Part shown: positions 1-6,417 of the stretch, in pieces
Position numbering within the stretch: position 1 is the first letter of the stretch
Layout of the letters: each line of letters opens with the position of its first letter
Source: an uncultured Pseudogracilibacillus sp.
Lineage (GTDB): Bacteria; Bacillota; Bacilli; Bacillales; Amphibacillaceae
Direction: 5' to 3'
DNA: 11,776 bases
Assembly: GCA_937960785.1 (NCBI GenBank)
Contig: CALGOZ010000048.1
Location: forward strand, 1-11,776
Notes under the pieces: generated by a model
Databases searched by the model: none
What the model was told of the DNA's origin: nothing
The model's input: only the letters and a program-made list of their open reading frames with translations
Program-made: the position numbers and the translations under genes

Positions 1-107
1 AAGCGACGGAGAGTATTCCACGTTGGGCTGCAGAAAATGGCCACAAAGTATTGAACTTTGAACAATTAGGAAGTGCTTCTTGGACGATTACATTAGAAAA
101 AAATTAG
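1..107 (+). CDS. TusA-like sulfurtransferase, C-terminal fragment
   Basis: The 5' end lies outside the window. Reading from base 3 gives 34 residues and a TAG stop at 105-107. The visible peptide contains IPRWAAENGHKVL, then a stretch ending WTITLEKN. This resembles the second half of small TusA/SirA-family sulfur carriers, where an (I/L)PxW helix and a GH turn precede the last beta strand. The family uses an N-terminal CP-containing loop to carry persulfide sulfur; that part is not in view, so function cannot be confirmed. The gene converges with the minus-strand J-domain gene. The call rests on a short tail and is moderate; another small alpha/beta protein is possible. Confidence 0.5.
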   Translation, partial: ATESIPRWAAENGHKVLNFEQLGSASWTITLEKN

Positions 108-182
108 TGAAAGCTCATTAGCCTAAAAAGCAATTGTAACAATCGATAAAAAATAGCTTATATGAGCTTTAATAAGTGAATC

Positions 183-209
183 CCTAAAGTGAATTACTGA
201 AACTTTAGG
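183..209. terminator. weak stem-loop between convergent genes
   Basis: CCTAAAGT (183-190) and ACTTTAGG (202-209) form a perfect 8-bp stem with an 11-nt loop. On the + strand a T-run (220-224) starts 10 bases later, and on the minus strand no clear T-run follows, so this is at best a weak bidirectional terminator for the two convergent genes. A longer-range 9-bp pair, AAAGCTCAT (111-119) with ATGAGCTTT (162-170), also lies in this gap. Confidence 0.3.
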
Positions 210-241
210 AATCGTTAACTTTTTATATTGAATATAGCTGG

Positions 242-880
242 CTATTTTACATGTTCTTTCAAGATTTGATCAGCTTTATTTATTTCTTTAAATTTACTTT
301 CAATTAGCTTTACAATTTTTGGGGGTAAATCTTTCCCAGCAACGGTATCAGGATGATATTTTCTACTTAATTGCCGATATTGTTTTCTAATTTCTTTAGC
401 TGTTGCATCTCGATCTAAGCCTAAAACTTCATAATATTTATCTAAATTGTCCATATCTTTGTAGTTCGTACTTCCTCTTTTATATTCTCTACCTTCATAA
501 TGCGCTTTTAAGTTTTCATAAAGTTGTGTATGGATATTAAATTCTTTAATTAAGTGATGAATCCCTTTTTCTAAACGATCGACATCATGTGTGTCTGGAT
601 CATTCGCATAATAAATTCCAAGGAAACTATCTAATAAAAACTCACCAAGTAATTCAAAAACTTCACCTTCAACTTGATTAAGGTTTGCGAATTCAGTAAT
701 CATCGTATAAAACTCTTCGGAAGTTTTTAACTCTTTATTAAACAAGGATTTCAAGTTACGCATTTCTTCTCCTGTTGGATTTACATATTGTTTAAGTTGG
801 TTTTCTACAATTCTGAGTTCGTCTTTTGTTACAATACCATCCAGCTTTGAAAATTTAGCCAATACAGCAGTAGCATACAT
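242..880 (-). CDS. TerB-like / J-domain (DjlA-like) co-chaperone, probably the 3' part of a split gene
   Basis: 212 aa. Residues 1-125 are helical and resemble the TerB/DjlA domain, starting with ATAVLAKFSKLDGIVTKDEL, like the 'AKADGxVs' opening helix of that fold. Residues 147-212 are a J domain with the HPD motif at 176-178, which stimulates the ATPase of DnaK/Hsp70. The LPPKIVKLIESKFKEIN stretch is typical of DjlA-type J domains. No membrane helix is present in this frame. The ATG at 880 has no visible ribosome binding site and falls inside the first TerB helix. The zinc-ribbon frame upstream is in the same reading frame, separated only by a TAA at 890-892 and nine bases (Ile-Phe-Ala). The gene is therefore probably the C-terminal part of one ancestral protein, now made by reinitiation or not at all. 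Confidence 0.8.
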   Translation of the reverse strand: MYATAVLAKFSKLDGIVTKDELRIVENQLKQYVNPTGEEMRNLKSLFNKELKTSEEFYTMITEFANLNQVEGEVFELLGEFLLDSFLGIYYANDPDTHDVDRLEKGIHHLIKEFNIHTQLYENLKAHYEGREYKRGSTNYKDMDNLDKYYEVLGLDRDATAKEIRKQYRQLSRKYHPDTVAGKDLPPKIVKLIESKFKEINKADQILKEHVK

Positions 881-889
881 TGCGAAAAT

Positions 890-1138
890 TTAGTGGTATT
901 TATTTCCCTGATACGTAGAGCCTTTATAGTAAATAAAAGCTTTTTCACAATTGTAACAACCCCAATTTCCTTCGTCATTTCGAATTGTAACGTTATAATT
1001 ACAGTTGGGACAAACGATTTGAATTAATGAGTTGTTATAGGAATGATGCGCGTGCTTTTCAACGTTGTCTCGTCTTGAGAATCTTTTAATTAAAGAATAT
1101 AAACCATATAACATTAAAAGTAGTGCAATTATCTCCAT
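890..1138 (-). CDS. membrane-anchored zinc-ribbon protein, probably the 5' part of a split J-domain gene
   Basis: 82 aa. Residues 2-17 are a hydrophobic anchor followed by a basic stretch (KRFSRR), suggesting an N-terminal membrane segment with a cytoplasmic tail. C43, C46, C61 and C64 form a CPNC...CYNC zinc ribbon. The ATG at 1138 has a good AAAGGAGA site about 7 bases upstream and a plausible promoter at 1221-1249, so this start is firm. The frame ends at a TAA and continues in the same phase into the TerB/J-domain frame. TM helix, zinc ribbon, TerB and J domain would make a sensible single protein of about 298 residues. One CAA-to-TAA change would explain the break. As it stands the product is a short membrane zinc-ribbon protein of unknown function. 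Confidence 0.7.
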   Translation of the reverse strand: MEIIALLLMLYGLYSLIKRFSRRDNVEKHAHHSYNNSLIQIVCPNCNYNVTIRNDEGNWGCYNCEKAFIYYKGSTYQGNKYH

Positions 1139-1220
1139 AAATGTCTCCTTTCTATCACCGCATCGATTAAATAAAATGTTAAACGTTTATTGAACCACTT
1201 TAAAAATTAAATATAAATAT

Positions 1221-1249
1221 ATCGTATATTCATTCGAAAAAATTATCAA
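1221..1249 (-). promoter_or_regulatory. sigma-A-like promoter for the zinc-ribbon/J-domain unit
   Basis: On the minus strand a TTGATA -35 (1244-1249) is followed after 17 bases by TACGAT (1221-1226). The spacing is ideal and the -35 matches TTGACA at 5 of 6 positions. The start codon lies about 80 bases downstream. Confidence 0.45.
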
Positions 1250-1306
1250 TATAAAATAACATAATTAGGCAAAAAACTAGGTAAAAGTTACTCTTAGTTA
1301 ATAGAA

Positions 1307-1369
1307 CTACTTTGCAGATGAGTTAATTTTAAATTGAAGTAAGCGCCAGTATAACTGCATAAAAAGTAG
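1307..1369. repeat. interrupted inverted repeat (long stem-loop)
   Basis: CTACTTTGCAG (1307-1317) pairs with CTGCA (1355-1359) and AAGTAG (1364-1369): 6 bp, then a 4-nt bulge on one side, then 5 bp. The loop is about 37 nt. The outer ends (CTACT.TGC on the left, GCAT then AGTGG on the right) recall the 52-bp repeat units at 8879-9034. Confidence 0.4.
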
Positions 1370-1462
1370 TGGAAAACAATGGATTTTTTGTTACGAAATA
1401 CGTACATTTTACTTTTCTATTAATGGAAAATAGCTTTAAAGTACCATGCCATAAAGAAGGGT

Positions 1463-1470
1463 GATAAAAT
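1463..1470 (+). promoter_or_regulatory. possible extended -10 for the EAL gene
   Basis: TGATAAAAT-type sequence: a TG one base before TAAAAT (1465-1470). No good -35 lies 17 bases upstream, so it would have to work as an extended -10. The AGGAG ribosome binding site follows about 35 bases later. Confidence 0.3.
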
Positions 1471-1515
1471 AATAAGTAGTGTTGCATTTACGTCTTACAA
1501 TCTGGAGGAGTTAAT

Positions 1516-2247
1516 ATGGCAACGAATCGTCCAACTTTAGATGTAAGTAAATTGGGATTGTACCATGTCGTCCAACCAATCGTTGATATATTAACAGAAC
1601 GTATAATTGGTTATGAAATGTTACTACGTTGTGAAAAATATAAAAATCCAAAAGAATTGTTCCACTATGCGAAAATTTGCAATAAATGCGTCGAACTCGA
1701 TTTAACATCGATTAGGAAGGCTTTTTCTTTTATTAATGCTCACGCTTACTTACTCCGGGATAAATATATATTTATTAATGTATTGCCTACGACCGTGACA
1801 AGTCCGCTATATTTTAAAACGTTACATAATTTAATTGACAAATTAAAAGTAAAGCGAGATCAGATTGTCTTTGAAATTACAGAAGATGCGAAAGAATCGA
1901 GTGTACAATCGATTTGTACCAATATAACTCGGTTAAAAAAGAACGGATTTCGCGTTGCAATTGATGATTTTGGAAAAGGTGATTCAACGATTCAGTATGT
2001 CCAACGTCTGCGACCACATATCGTTAAATTAGATCGGTATTATTCCCAAGATTTAGCTCAATCTTATGAACGGAAAACTTTAATCGATAATATGTTGTTT
2101 TTACTACAAGGTAAAACTAAGTTTATTGTTGAAGGGATTGAGACAGACGAAGATTTACAAGCTGCCAAAAACTTAGGTGTTCGCTATTGTCAAGGGTTTT
2201 ATTTAGGAAAACCTAATCGTTTTGAGCATTATATGTCTAGAAGTTGA
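1516..2247 (+). CDS. stand-alone EAL-domain cyclic-di-GMP phosphodiesterase
   Basis: 243 aa, almost entirely one EAL domain, which cleaves c-di-GMP to linear pGpG in the cytoplasm. The expected metal and substrate residues are visible: the EAL motif as E34-M35-L36, N89, E120 and E123 (EITE), D150-D151 (DDFG), K171, E206 (VEGIE) and Q226 (QG). The substitutions are mild (Ala to Met in EAL, DDFGKGDST in loop 6 instead of DDFGTGYSS), so activity is likely but not certain. No sensor, GGDEF or membrane domain is present. GGAGGAG at 1504-1510, five bases before the ATG, fixes the start. The gene is monocistronic: it has its own upstream region and a strong terminator about 85 bases downstream. Confidence 0.88.
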   Translation: MATNRPTLDVSKLGLYHVVQPIVDILTERIIGYEMLLRCEKYKNPKELFHYAKICNKCVELDLTSIRKAFSFINAHAYLLRDKYIFINVLPTTVTSPLYFKTLHNLIDKLKVKRDQIVFEITEDAKESSVQSICTNITRLKKNGFRVAIDDFGKGDSTIQYVQRLRPHIVKLDRYYSQDLAQSYERKTLIDNMLFLLQGKTKFIVEGIETDEDLQAAKNLGVRYCQGFYLGKPNRFEHYMSRS

Positions 2248-2253
2248 TAATTA

Positions 2254-2294
2254 CAATAGAGTAAATAATAAAAAAAGAGAGAAGTTCTCTATTG
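2254..2294. repeat. A-rich inverted repeat downstream of the EAL gene
   Basis: CAATAGAG (2254-2261) and CTCTATTG (2287-2294) are a perfect 8-bp inverted repeat with a 25-nt A-rich loop. Inside it, AGAGAA and TTCTCT (2278-2290) form a 13-bp palindrome. Read on the minus strand, the inner palindrome is followed by a run of T, so it could stop antisense transcription. Confidence 0.35.
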
Positions 2295-2331
2295 AAAATA
2301 AATCAATATTGAGTAAATATCAATTTATAGG

Positions 2332-2369
2332 AAAACTTATCCAAGTATATAGGATAAGTTTTATTTTTT
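2332..2369 (+). terminator. rho-independent terminator of the EAL gene
   Basis: AAAACTTATCC (2332-2342) and GGATAAGTTTT (2352-2362) form a perfect 11-bp stem with a 9-nt loop, followed by ATTTTTT. Confidence 0.85.
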
Positions 2370-2405
2370 CTATAGAATAAGAAATCATTTATCTAAGCAA
2401 TTAAA

Positions 2406-2434
2406 TTGACTATTCTCTTTGAGGAATGTAAGGT
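2406..2434 (+). promoter_or_regulatory. possible promoter of the DoxX-WrbA operon
   Basis: TTGACT (2406-2411) lies 17 bases before TAAGGT (2429-2434). The -35 is good and the -10 is poor. It sits after the terminator and about 95 bases before the preferred DoxX start. Confidence 0.35.
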
Positions 2435-2530
2435 TGTAGATGGTTGAGCCGGCTTAAATATTTTTTTAAGCATAAACCTCTAATTAGAGATATATTAATT
2501 CGTGCAAAAGGAAAGGAGTGTATTTCAGTA

Positions 2531-2878
2531 ATGTTGTCAATTATTTTACAAGTTTTATTAGGTTTAGGATTCATTATGTTCGGGTATCAGAAGTTTGTAT
2601 CCGAAGAGATGAAACAAGGCTTTGAATACTTTGGATATAGCGAAGGCTTCCGAATATTTACGGGACTTTTTGAAGTGATGTCAGGATTACTAATGCTAAT
2701 CGGTATTTGGGTTAAAGTTTTAGCGACTTTAGCAGGAATTATGATTGTTGTTACGATGATAGGGGCAATCTTAACTCATGTAAAAATTAAAGATGAGTTA
2801 AAGAATATGACGATGCCAATTGTTCTACTTATATTAGGTGGAGTCGTAACAGGACTAAATTGGACTTATCTTTTTTAA
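2531..2878 (+). CDS. DoxX-family small membrane protein
   Basis: 115 aa with four hydrophobic segments at about 1-18, 42-60, 63-83 and 95-112. The GLGFIMFGYQKF start and the FEVMSGLLMLIGIW segment match the DoxX family of four-helix inner-membrane proteins. Relatives in Bacillus such as CatD and MhqP belong to catechol and quinone stress operons. I chose the ATG at 2531, with GGAG at 2515-2518; the 12-base gap is slightly long. A TTG at 2444 would add 29 basic residues that look unlike the family and lie almost on the predicted transcription start. The wrbA-like gene follows after 45 bases with no terminator between, so the two are probably cotranscribed. A role in quinone or thiol stress is inferred from family and context. 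Confidence 0.8.
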   Translation: MLSIILQVLLGLGFIMFGYQKFVSEEMKQGFEYFGYSEGFRIFTGLFEVMSGLLMLIGIWVKVLATLAGIMIVVTMIGAILTHVKIKDELKNMTMPIVLLILGGVVTGLNWTYLF

Positions 2879-2923
2879 TGTATTGAACAAACTATAACCA
2901 ATTATATAAAAAGGAGAATTGGT

Positions 2924-3535
2924 ATGTCTAAAGTAAATTTAGCAATTGTTTTTTATACAAAAGGTGGTACTAATTTAAAGCTATCTCAAATGGCAAAAGA
3001 AGCGGCAGAGGAAGCAGGTGCCAATGTAAAATTATTTAAGGTTGAAGAACTAGCTTCTCAATCTGTTATCGATAGTGATGAACAATGGAAAAAAACTATT
3101 GAAGCTACAAAGGATATTCCAGTAGTTACATCTGAAGATATCGAATGGGCGGATGCAATTATATTTAGTACACCAACTCGCTTTGGCGTTATGCCATCGC
3201 AGATGAAACAATTCCTTGATACTCAAGGGGGCTTATGGGCGAGTGGAAAGACTGTTAATAAGGTCGTTAGTGCCATGGCCTCAGCACAAAATCCAAATGG
3301 TGGTCAAGAAGCGACAATTTTATCGCTTTATACTGCGATGATGCATTGGGGGGCAATCATCGTTCCGCCGGGTTATTCCGATCAATCTATTTTTACAGCT
3401 GGTGGTAACCCATACGGTGTAAGTGTAACAGTCGATCAGAATGGCGAGTTTGTTGATGATGTCGAAGCTGCAGTCAAACATCAAGCAAAACGTACAGTTC
3501 AAGTTGCTAAATGGGTAAAAGCAGGACACAATTAA
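2924..3535 (+). CDS. wrbA: WrbA-family NAD(P)H:quinone oxidoreductase (flavodoxin-like)
   Basis: 203 aa, close to the usual WrbA length of about 200. WrbA proteins are FMN-binding, usually tetrameric, and reduce quinones by two electrons to avoid semiquinone radicals. Visible motifs are the phosphate loop YTKGGTNLKLS (12-22), TPTRFGVMPSQMKQFLDTQGGLW (the family PTRFGxMxxQMxxFxDxTGGLW signature), SAQNPNGGQEATILSLYTAMMHWGAIIVPPGY, and GGNPYGVSV. Where the family usually has THGGQE this protein has NPNGGQE, a small divergence near the flavin site. AAGGAG at 2911-2916 lies seven bases before the ATG. It follows the DoxX gene in a probable operon and ends at a strong terminator. The cofactor and activity are family knowledge; the physiological substrate is not shown. 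Confidence 0.9.
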   Translation: MSKVNLAIVFYTKGGTNLKLSQMAKEAAEEAGANVKLFKVEELASQSVIDSDEQWKKTIEATKDIPVVTSEDIEWADAIIFSTPTRFGVMPSQMKQFLDTQGGLWASGKTVNKVVSAMASAQNPNGGQEATILSLYTAMMHWGAIIVPPGYSDQSIFTAGGNPYGVSVTVDQNGEFVDDVEAAVKHQAKRTVQVAKWVKAGHN

Positions 3536-3573
3536 ATATAAGGACATAAATTTAAAACAAGATCCCATATATT

Positions 3574-3610
3574 AACGGTATTCAGTATTGCTGGATATCG
3601 TTTTTTCTTT
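3574..3610 (+). terminator. rho-independent terminator after wrbA
   Basis: A 12-bp stem, 3574-3585 with 3591-3602, contains two G-U pairs and a 5-nt loop, and is followed by TTTTTT and CTTT. It separates the DoxX-WrbA operon from the next gene. Confidence 0.8.
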
Positions 3611-3619
3611 GGAATTATT

Positions 3620-3648
3620 TTGTTAAGAGTGGTTTTTTTGCGTTATAC
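3620..3648 (+). promoter_or_regulatory. sigma-A-like promoter for the FAH-family gene
   Basis: TTGTTA (3620-3625) lies 17 bases before TTATAC (3643-3648), about 45 bases before the start codon. It follows the wrbA terminator, which supports independent expression. Confidence 0.5.
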
Positions 3649-3693
3649 TTTTATAAGGAAATCGAATTTATTTTGTATAGAAGGAGCAAAAAA

Positions 3694-4305
3694 ATGGGGA
3701 CAATTTATTGTATTGGACGGAATTTTGTTAAACATATTGAAGAATTAGGTAATGTTGTTCCGGAAGAGCCAGTTGTATTTACTAAAACAAAACATTCTAT
3801 CGTTCAGGCGAAAGGACAAGAGATTGAATTACCGAAGGATCGTGGTGAAGTGCATTATGAAGCTGAACTAGTTTTGAAAATGGGAAGAGACTACAATTCT
3901 TCGTTAGAAGTTGATGAACTTATTTCTGAAATGACAGTCGGATTAGATCTTACACTTCGCGATGTACAAAGTAAATTAAAAGAAAAAGGCCATCCCTGGT
4001 TACTTGCGAAGAACTTCCCTAATGCAGCGATTGTTGGCGAATTTATCCCCTTCCCGGGTATTGATGTTTGCAGAAATTATGATTTTTCTTTACAAATAGA
4101 TGGAAAGATAGTTCAAAAAGGGAATATTAGGAAGATGATTTTTCCAATTCATTCACTACTTACTTATATTGGTACTAACCTCGGATTAAAAAAAGGTGAT
4201 TTAATTTTTACTGGAACTCCAGAAGGTGTCGGTCCTTTAAAGTCTGGTCAAGAGTTAAATTTACATTGGAAAGATCAGTCATTAGGTAGGATAAAAATTT
4301 CATAA
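3694..4305 (+). CDS. fumarylacetoacetate hydrolase (FAH)-family protein
   Basis: 203 aa, the size of the short FAH-fold enzymes (YcgM/FAHD1 type). Family members hydrolyse, isomerise or decarboxylate acylpyruvate-type breakdown products of aromatics using Mg2+ or Mn2+. Visible motifs are IGRNFVKHIEEL (start of the fold), E56-x-E58 and D85 as likely metal ligands, the LTLRDVQ segment, K106 in LAKNF, and the IFTGTPEGVGP loop (171-181). The ATG at 3694 is chosen because AAGGAG (3682-3687) sits six bases upstream; the TTG at 3673 would add seven residues and has no such site. It lies beside DoxX and WrbA genes but has its own promoter. The FAH superfamily is broad (acylpyruvase, oxaloacetate decarboxylase, hydratase), so the substrate is not predicted. 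Confidence 0.87.
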   Translation: MGTIYCIGRNFVKHIEELGNVVPEEPVVFTKTKHSIVQAKGQEIELPKDRGEVHYEAELVLKMGRDYNSSLEVDELISEMTVGLDLTLRDVQSKLKEKGHPWLLAKNFPNAAIVGEFIPFPGIDVCRNYDFSLQIDGKIVQKGNIRKMIFPIHSLLTYIGTNLGLKKGDLIFTGTPEGVGPLKSGQELNLHWKDQSLGRIKIS

Positions 4306-4333
4306 TTACATTTTGAAACTTACTAAATAGTAC

Positions 4334-4383
4334 CTTTATCCTTCACCTTTAGTTTTTAAGAAGGATTAAAGCGCCTTAATCCT
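4334..4383 (+). other. three-armed alternative stem-loop downstream of the FAH gene
   Basis: AGGATTAA (4362-4369) pairs perfectly with TTAATCCT (4376-4383) across a 6-nt loop. The same middle arm, AAGGATTAAAG (4361-4371), can instead pair with CTTTATCCTT (4334-4343), with one bulged base. The two pairings exclude each other. No T-run follows, so if this ends transcription it is a weak terminator. Confidence 0.4.
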
Positions 4384-4405
4384 ATGCAACTTAACGGTTA
4401 AAACC

Positions 4406-4445
4406 CCGTCAAAAAACTGTCACAATTTAGTCAAAATTATTGACA
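4406..4445 (+). promoter_or_regulatory. 11-bp phased GTCA direct repeats (Pho-box-like operator)
   Basis: GTCA occurs at 4408, 4419 and 4430, exactly 11 bp apart, and the series abuts the TTGACA -35 at 4440-4445. Written as hexamers with 5-bp spacers: CGTCAA, TGTCAC, AGTCAA, TTGACA. Direct repeats with an 11-bp period are typical of OmpR/PhoB-family response regulators. 4406-4425 is close to the enterobacterial Pho box consensus as I remember it. The regulator is unknown. Confidence 0.45.
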
Positions 4446-4468
4446 ACCTTCCTTATTAATGGTAAAAA
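4440..4468 (+). promoter_or_regulatory. sigma-A promoter for the PAS-GGDEF-EAL gene
   Basis: A perfect TTGACA (4440-4445) lies 17 bases before TAAAAA (4463-4468), with the start codon about 65 bases downstream. Confidence 0.6.
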
Positions 4469-4532
4469 GGTTATAGGGATTATATGTAATAGGGATGTAT
4501 AGTTCATACTACCTTTAGAGAAGGTGACGAGG

Positions 4533-6266
4533 ATGGCTCATGAAGTAAAAAGCGACGTAGGTTTTACTAATACGTCGCAATATAAGGATGCCTTCACTCA
4601 TATTTTGCAAAATATAGATAAAGGCGTCGTATTTACCAATGAACAAAATAAAATTATTTATATTAATGATAAATTTTCTGAAATTACTGGCTATACCTTA
4701 AGTGAAATAAAGGGAAAGACGCCTAAATTCCTTCAATCAGGAATCCAGAATGAATCCTTTTATGATGAAATGAGAAATGAAGTATTGAAAAACGGAAAGT
4801 GGAAGGGTAAGCTTTGGAACCGTACGAAGGATGGTGAAATTTACTTACAACAATTATCAATTTATACCTTAAAAAATAAAAAAGGTAAAATTGAAAACTT
4901 CATCGGCTTTGTTGAAAAGTTGTCGGGTCAACACTCGATTAGTCATGTCGATCAATTGGATGATGAATATTATGATTCTTTAACAAATTTACCCAATCGT
5001 GTATTACTGAGTAAGCGATTACACTCCAGTTTGAAGTTGATGAAAAAGAAGGAATCTTATATAACGCTTATATTTTTTCAAATTAAAAACTTTCATGAAA
5101 TTAATGCAAAATACGGCCTTCTCTTCGGAAATATTTTATTAAAGCGAATTGCAAACCGATTAGAAAGAAAAATTCCATCTAATAGTATGTTATCGCGTTG
5201 GGAAGGTACGATCTTTGCGTTAGTAATCGAAAGTCATATTAATAAAAAAGATGTTGAACAAATGATTGAACATCTATCAGAAGTGTTAACTGCACCGTAT
5301 GTGATTAATGGAATTTCATTAGAGATTGCAGTTAATTTCGGAGTGACGATACATAGTAAAGCAGACGGTGATCTGCCTGTCTCTACTTTGCTTGGAAATG
5401 CAAAGCAAGCCCTCACTCGGGCTAAAAGTACAAGCGAACTTTTTTGTTTTTATGATGATTCGATGGATGAGCAGGGAAGTTTTGTTATAACAGAATCTGA
5501 AATAATGCGAGCAATTGATGAGCGAGAATTTGAATTATATTATCAACCTCTTTTGGCTGCGGAAACGAATGAATTAGTAGGGTTTGAGGCTTTGGTTCGT
5601 TGGAATCATTCAACGGAAGGTCTAATTTCGCCGGGTGATTTTATTCCGTTAGCGGAAAAAACAGGTTTAATTAATGATATTGGTAAGTTTGTTTTTGAAG
5701 AAGCTTGTCGCCAACAAGTTGAGTGGACTGAAAAAGGTTACGATGACTTAATTATTAGCGTCAATCTCTCAATGAACCAGTTTAAAGACGACTTTCTCGT
5801 TCATTTTATTACAGAAACAATTCTGAAAACAGGAGCAGATCCAAAGCGAATTAATATTGAACTTACAGAAAGTTCTTTTAGTGAAGATGTTGAAAATACG
5901 ATTATAAAACTAAAACAGCTAAGTGAACTAGGTTTAACAATTGCGATGGATGACTTCGGGACAGGCTATTCTTCGCTCGGTTATTTAATAGACTTTCCAA
6001 TAAATATTATTAAAATAGATCGTTCCTTTATTAAAGTACTTGATAGTAATGCAAAAATTGAAGCAATTGTAAAGGCGATTAACTCAATGGCTGACAATTT
6101 AAATATCGAGGTTGTTGCTGAAGGTGTTGAAACCGATCAACAATATGAGCTTGTCAAAAAATTAAACTGTAATATTGTGCAAGGATTCCTTTTCGATCGT
6201 CCTAGAAGTGCGAAAGATATCGAACAAACCTGGTTACTCAAAGATAATGATAAAAGTGAGTTATAA
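4533..6266 (+). CDS. PAS-GGDEF-EAL protein: predicted c-di-GMP phosphodiesterase with a dead GGDEF
   Basis: 577 aa, cytoplasmic with no membrane helix. A PAS domain (about 17-130; YINDKFSEITGYTLSEIKGK, then KWKGKLWNRTKDG) is followed by a GGDEF domain (about 146-310; DSLTNLPNR) and an EAL domain (about 322-565). The GGDEF signature reads EGTIF at 224-228, so the catalytic acidic pair is lost and it should not make c-di-GMP; it may bind GTP or nothing. The EAL site is complete: E352-A353-L354, N411, E443 and E446, D473-D474 in DDFGTGYSS, K494, E530 and Q550. The prediction is signal-controlled c-di-GMP hydrolysis through PAS; the ligand is unknown. The ATG at 4533 is chosen with AGAAGG about eight bases upstream; a GTG at 4524 lies inside that site. 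A terminator follows at 6299. Confidence 0.92.
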   Translation: MAHEVKSDVGFTNTSQYKDAFTHILQNIDKGVVFTNEQNKIIYINDKFSEITGYTLSEIKGKTPKFLQSGIQNESFYDEMRNEVLKNGKWKGKLWNRTKDGEIYLQQLSIYTLKNKKGKIENFIGFVEKLSGQHSISHVDQLDDEYYDSLTNLPNRVLLSKRLHSSLKLMKKKESYITLIFFQIKNFHEINAKYGLLFGNILLKRIANRLERKIPSNSMLSRWEGTIFALVIESHINKKDVEQMIEHLSEVLTAPYVINGISLEIAVNFGVTIHSKADGDLPVSTLLGNAKQALTRAKSTSELFCFYDDSMDEQGSFVITESEIMRAIDEREFELYYQPLLAAETNELVGFEALVRWNHSTEGLISPGDFIPLAEKTGLINDIGKFVFEEACRQQVEWTEKGYDDLIISVNLSMNQFKDDFLVHFITETILKTGADPKRINIELTESSFSEDVENTIIKLKQLSELGLTIAMDDFGTGYSSLGYLIDFPINIIKIDRSFIKVLDSNAKIEAIVKAINSMADNLNIEVVAEGVETDQQYELVKKLNCNIVQGFLFDRPRSAKDIEQTWLLKDNDKSEL

Positions 6267-6298
6267 AAACATTTAATAGAATAAGCTAATACTATACG

Positions 6299-6343
6299 AA
6301 AGACAGTGTCCAGTACTAACAAAAACTGAACACTGTCTTTTTT
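6299..6343 (+). terminator. rho-independent terminator of the PAS-GGDEF-EAL gene
   Basis: AAAGACAGTGT (6299-6309) pairs perfectly with ACACTGTCTTT (6330-6340). After one mismatch the stem continues with CAGT and ACTG. The loop is 10 nt and six T follow. Confidence 0.9.
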
Positions 6344-6390
6344 GATATAAAACATAGGTTTACCCTATTAAAATTAAAAATTATAACTTT

Positions 6391-6417
6391 CACAAAATTG
6401 TAAAATGAGTGAAAAAG
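6391..6417 (+). promoter_or_regulatory. possible operator shared with the isocitrate lyase region (copy A)
   Basis: The segment starts CACAAAATTGTAAAAT and ends GTGAAAAAG, and sits about 65 bases upstream of the glcB -35. By eye, 23 of 29 gapped columns match 10316-10344. Both copies carry CACA on the left and GTGAAAA on the right. Confidence 0.35.

Larger units (their letters stand above)
1139..1515. other. 377-bp intergenic region between divergent genes
   Basis: This AT-rich gap separates the minus-strand zinc-ribbon gene from the plus-strand EAL gene. It holds a likely minus-strand promoter (1221-1249), a long interrupted dyad (1307-1369), a possible extended -10 for the EAL gene (1463-1470) and a perfect 10-bp palindrome TAAACGTTTA (1180-1189). 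I saw no convincing small gene or riboswitch in it. Confidence 0.6.

Noticed and set aside
890..892. Recoded stop (selenocysteine or pyrrolysine) in the J-domain gene
   Set aside because: The codon is TAA, which is not used for either amino acid; nonsense mutation or reinitiation is simpler.
2444..2530. TTG start adding 29 residues to the DoxX protein
   Set aside because: The extension is basic and unlike the family, the ribosome binding site is weak, and the codon lies almost on the predicted transcription start. The ATG at 2531 begins at the first membrane helix.
3673..3693. TTG start adding seven residues to the FAH-family protein
   Set aside because: AAGGAG at 3682-3687 would lie inside the coding region and is correctly placed for the ATG at 3694.
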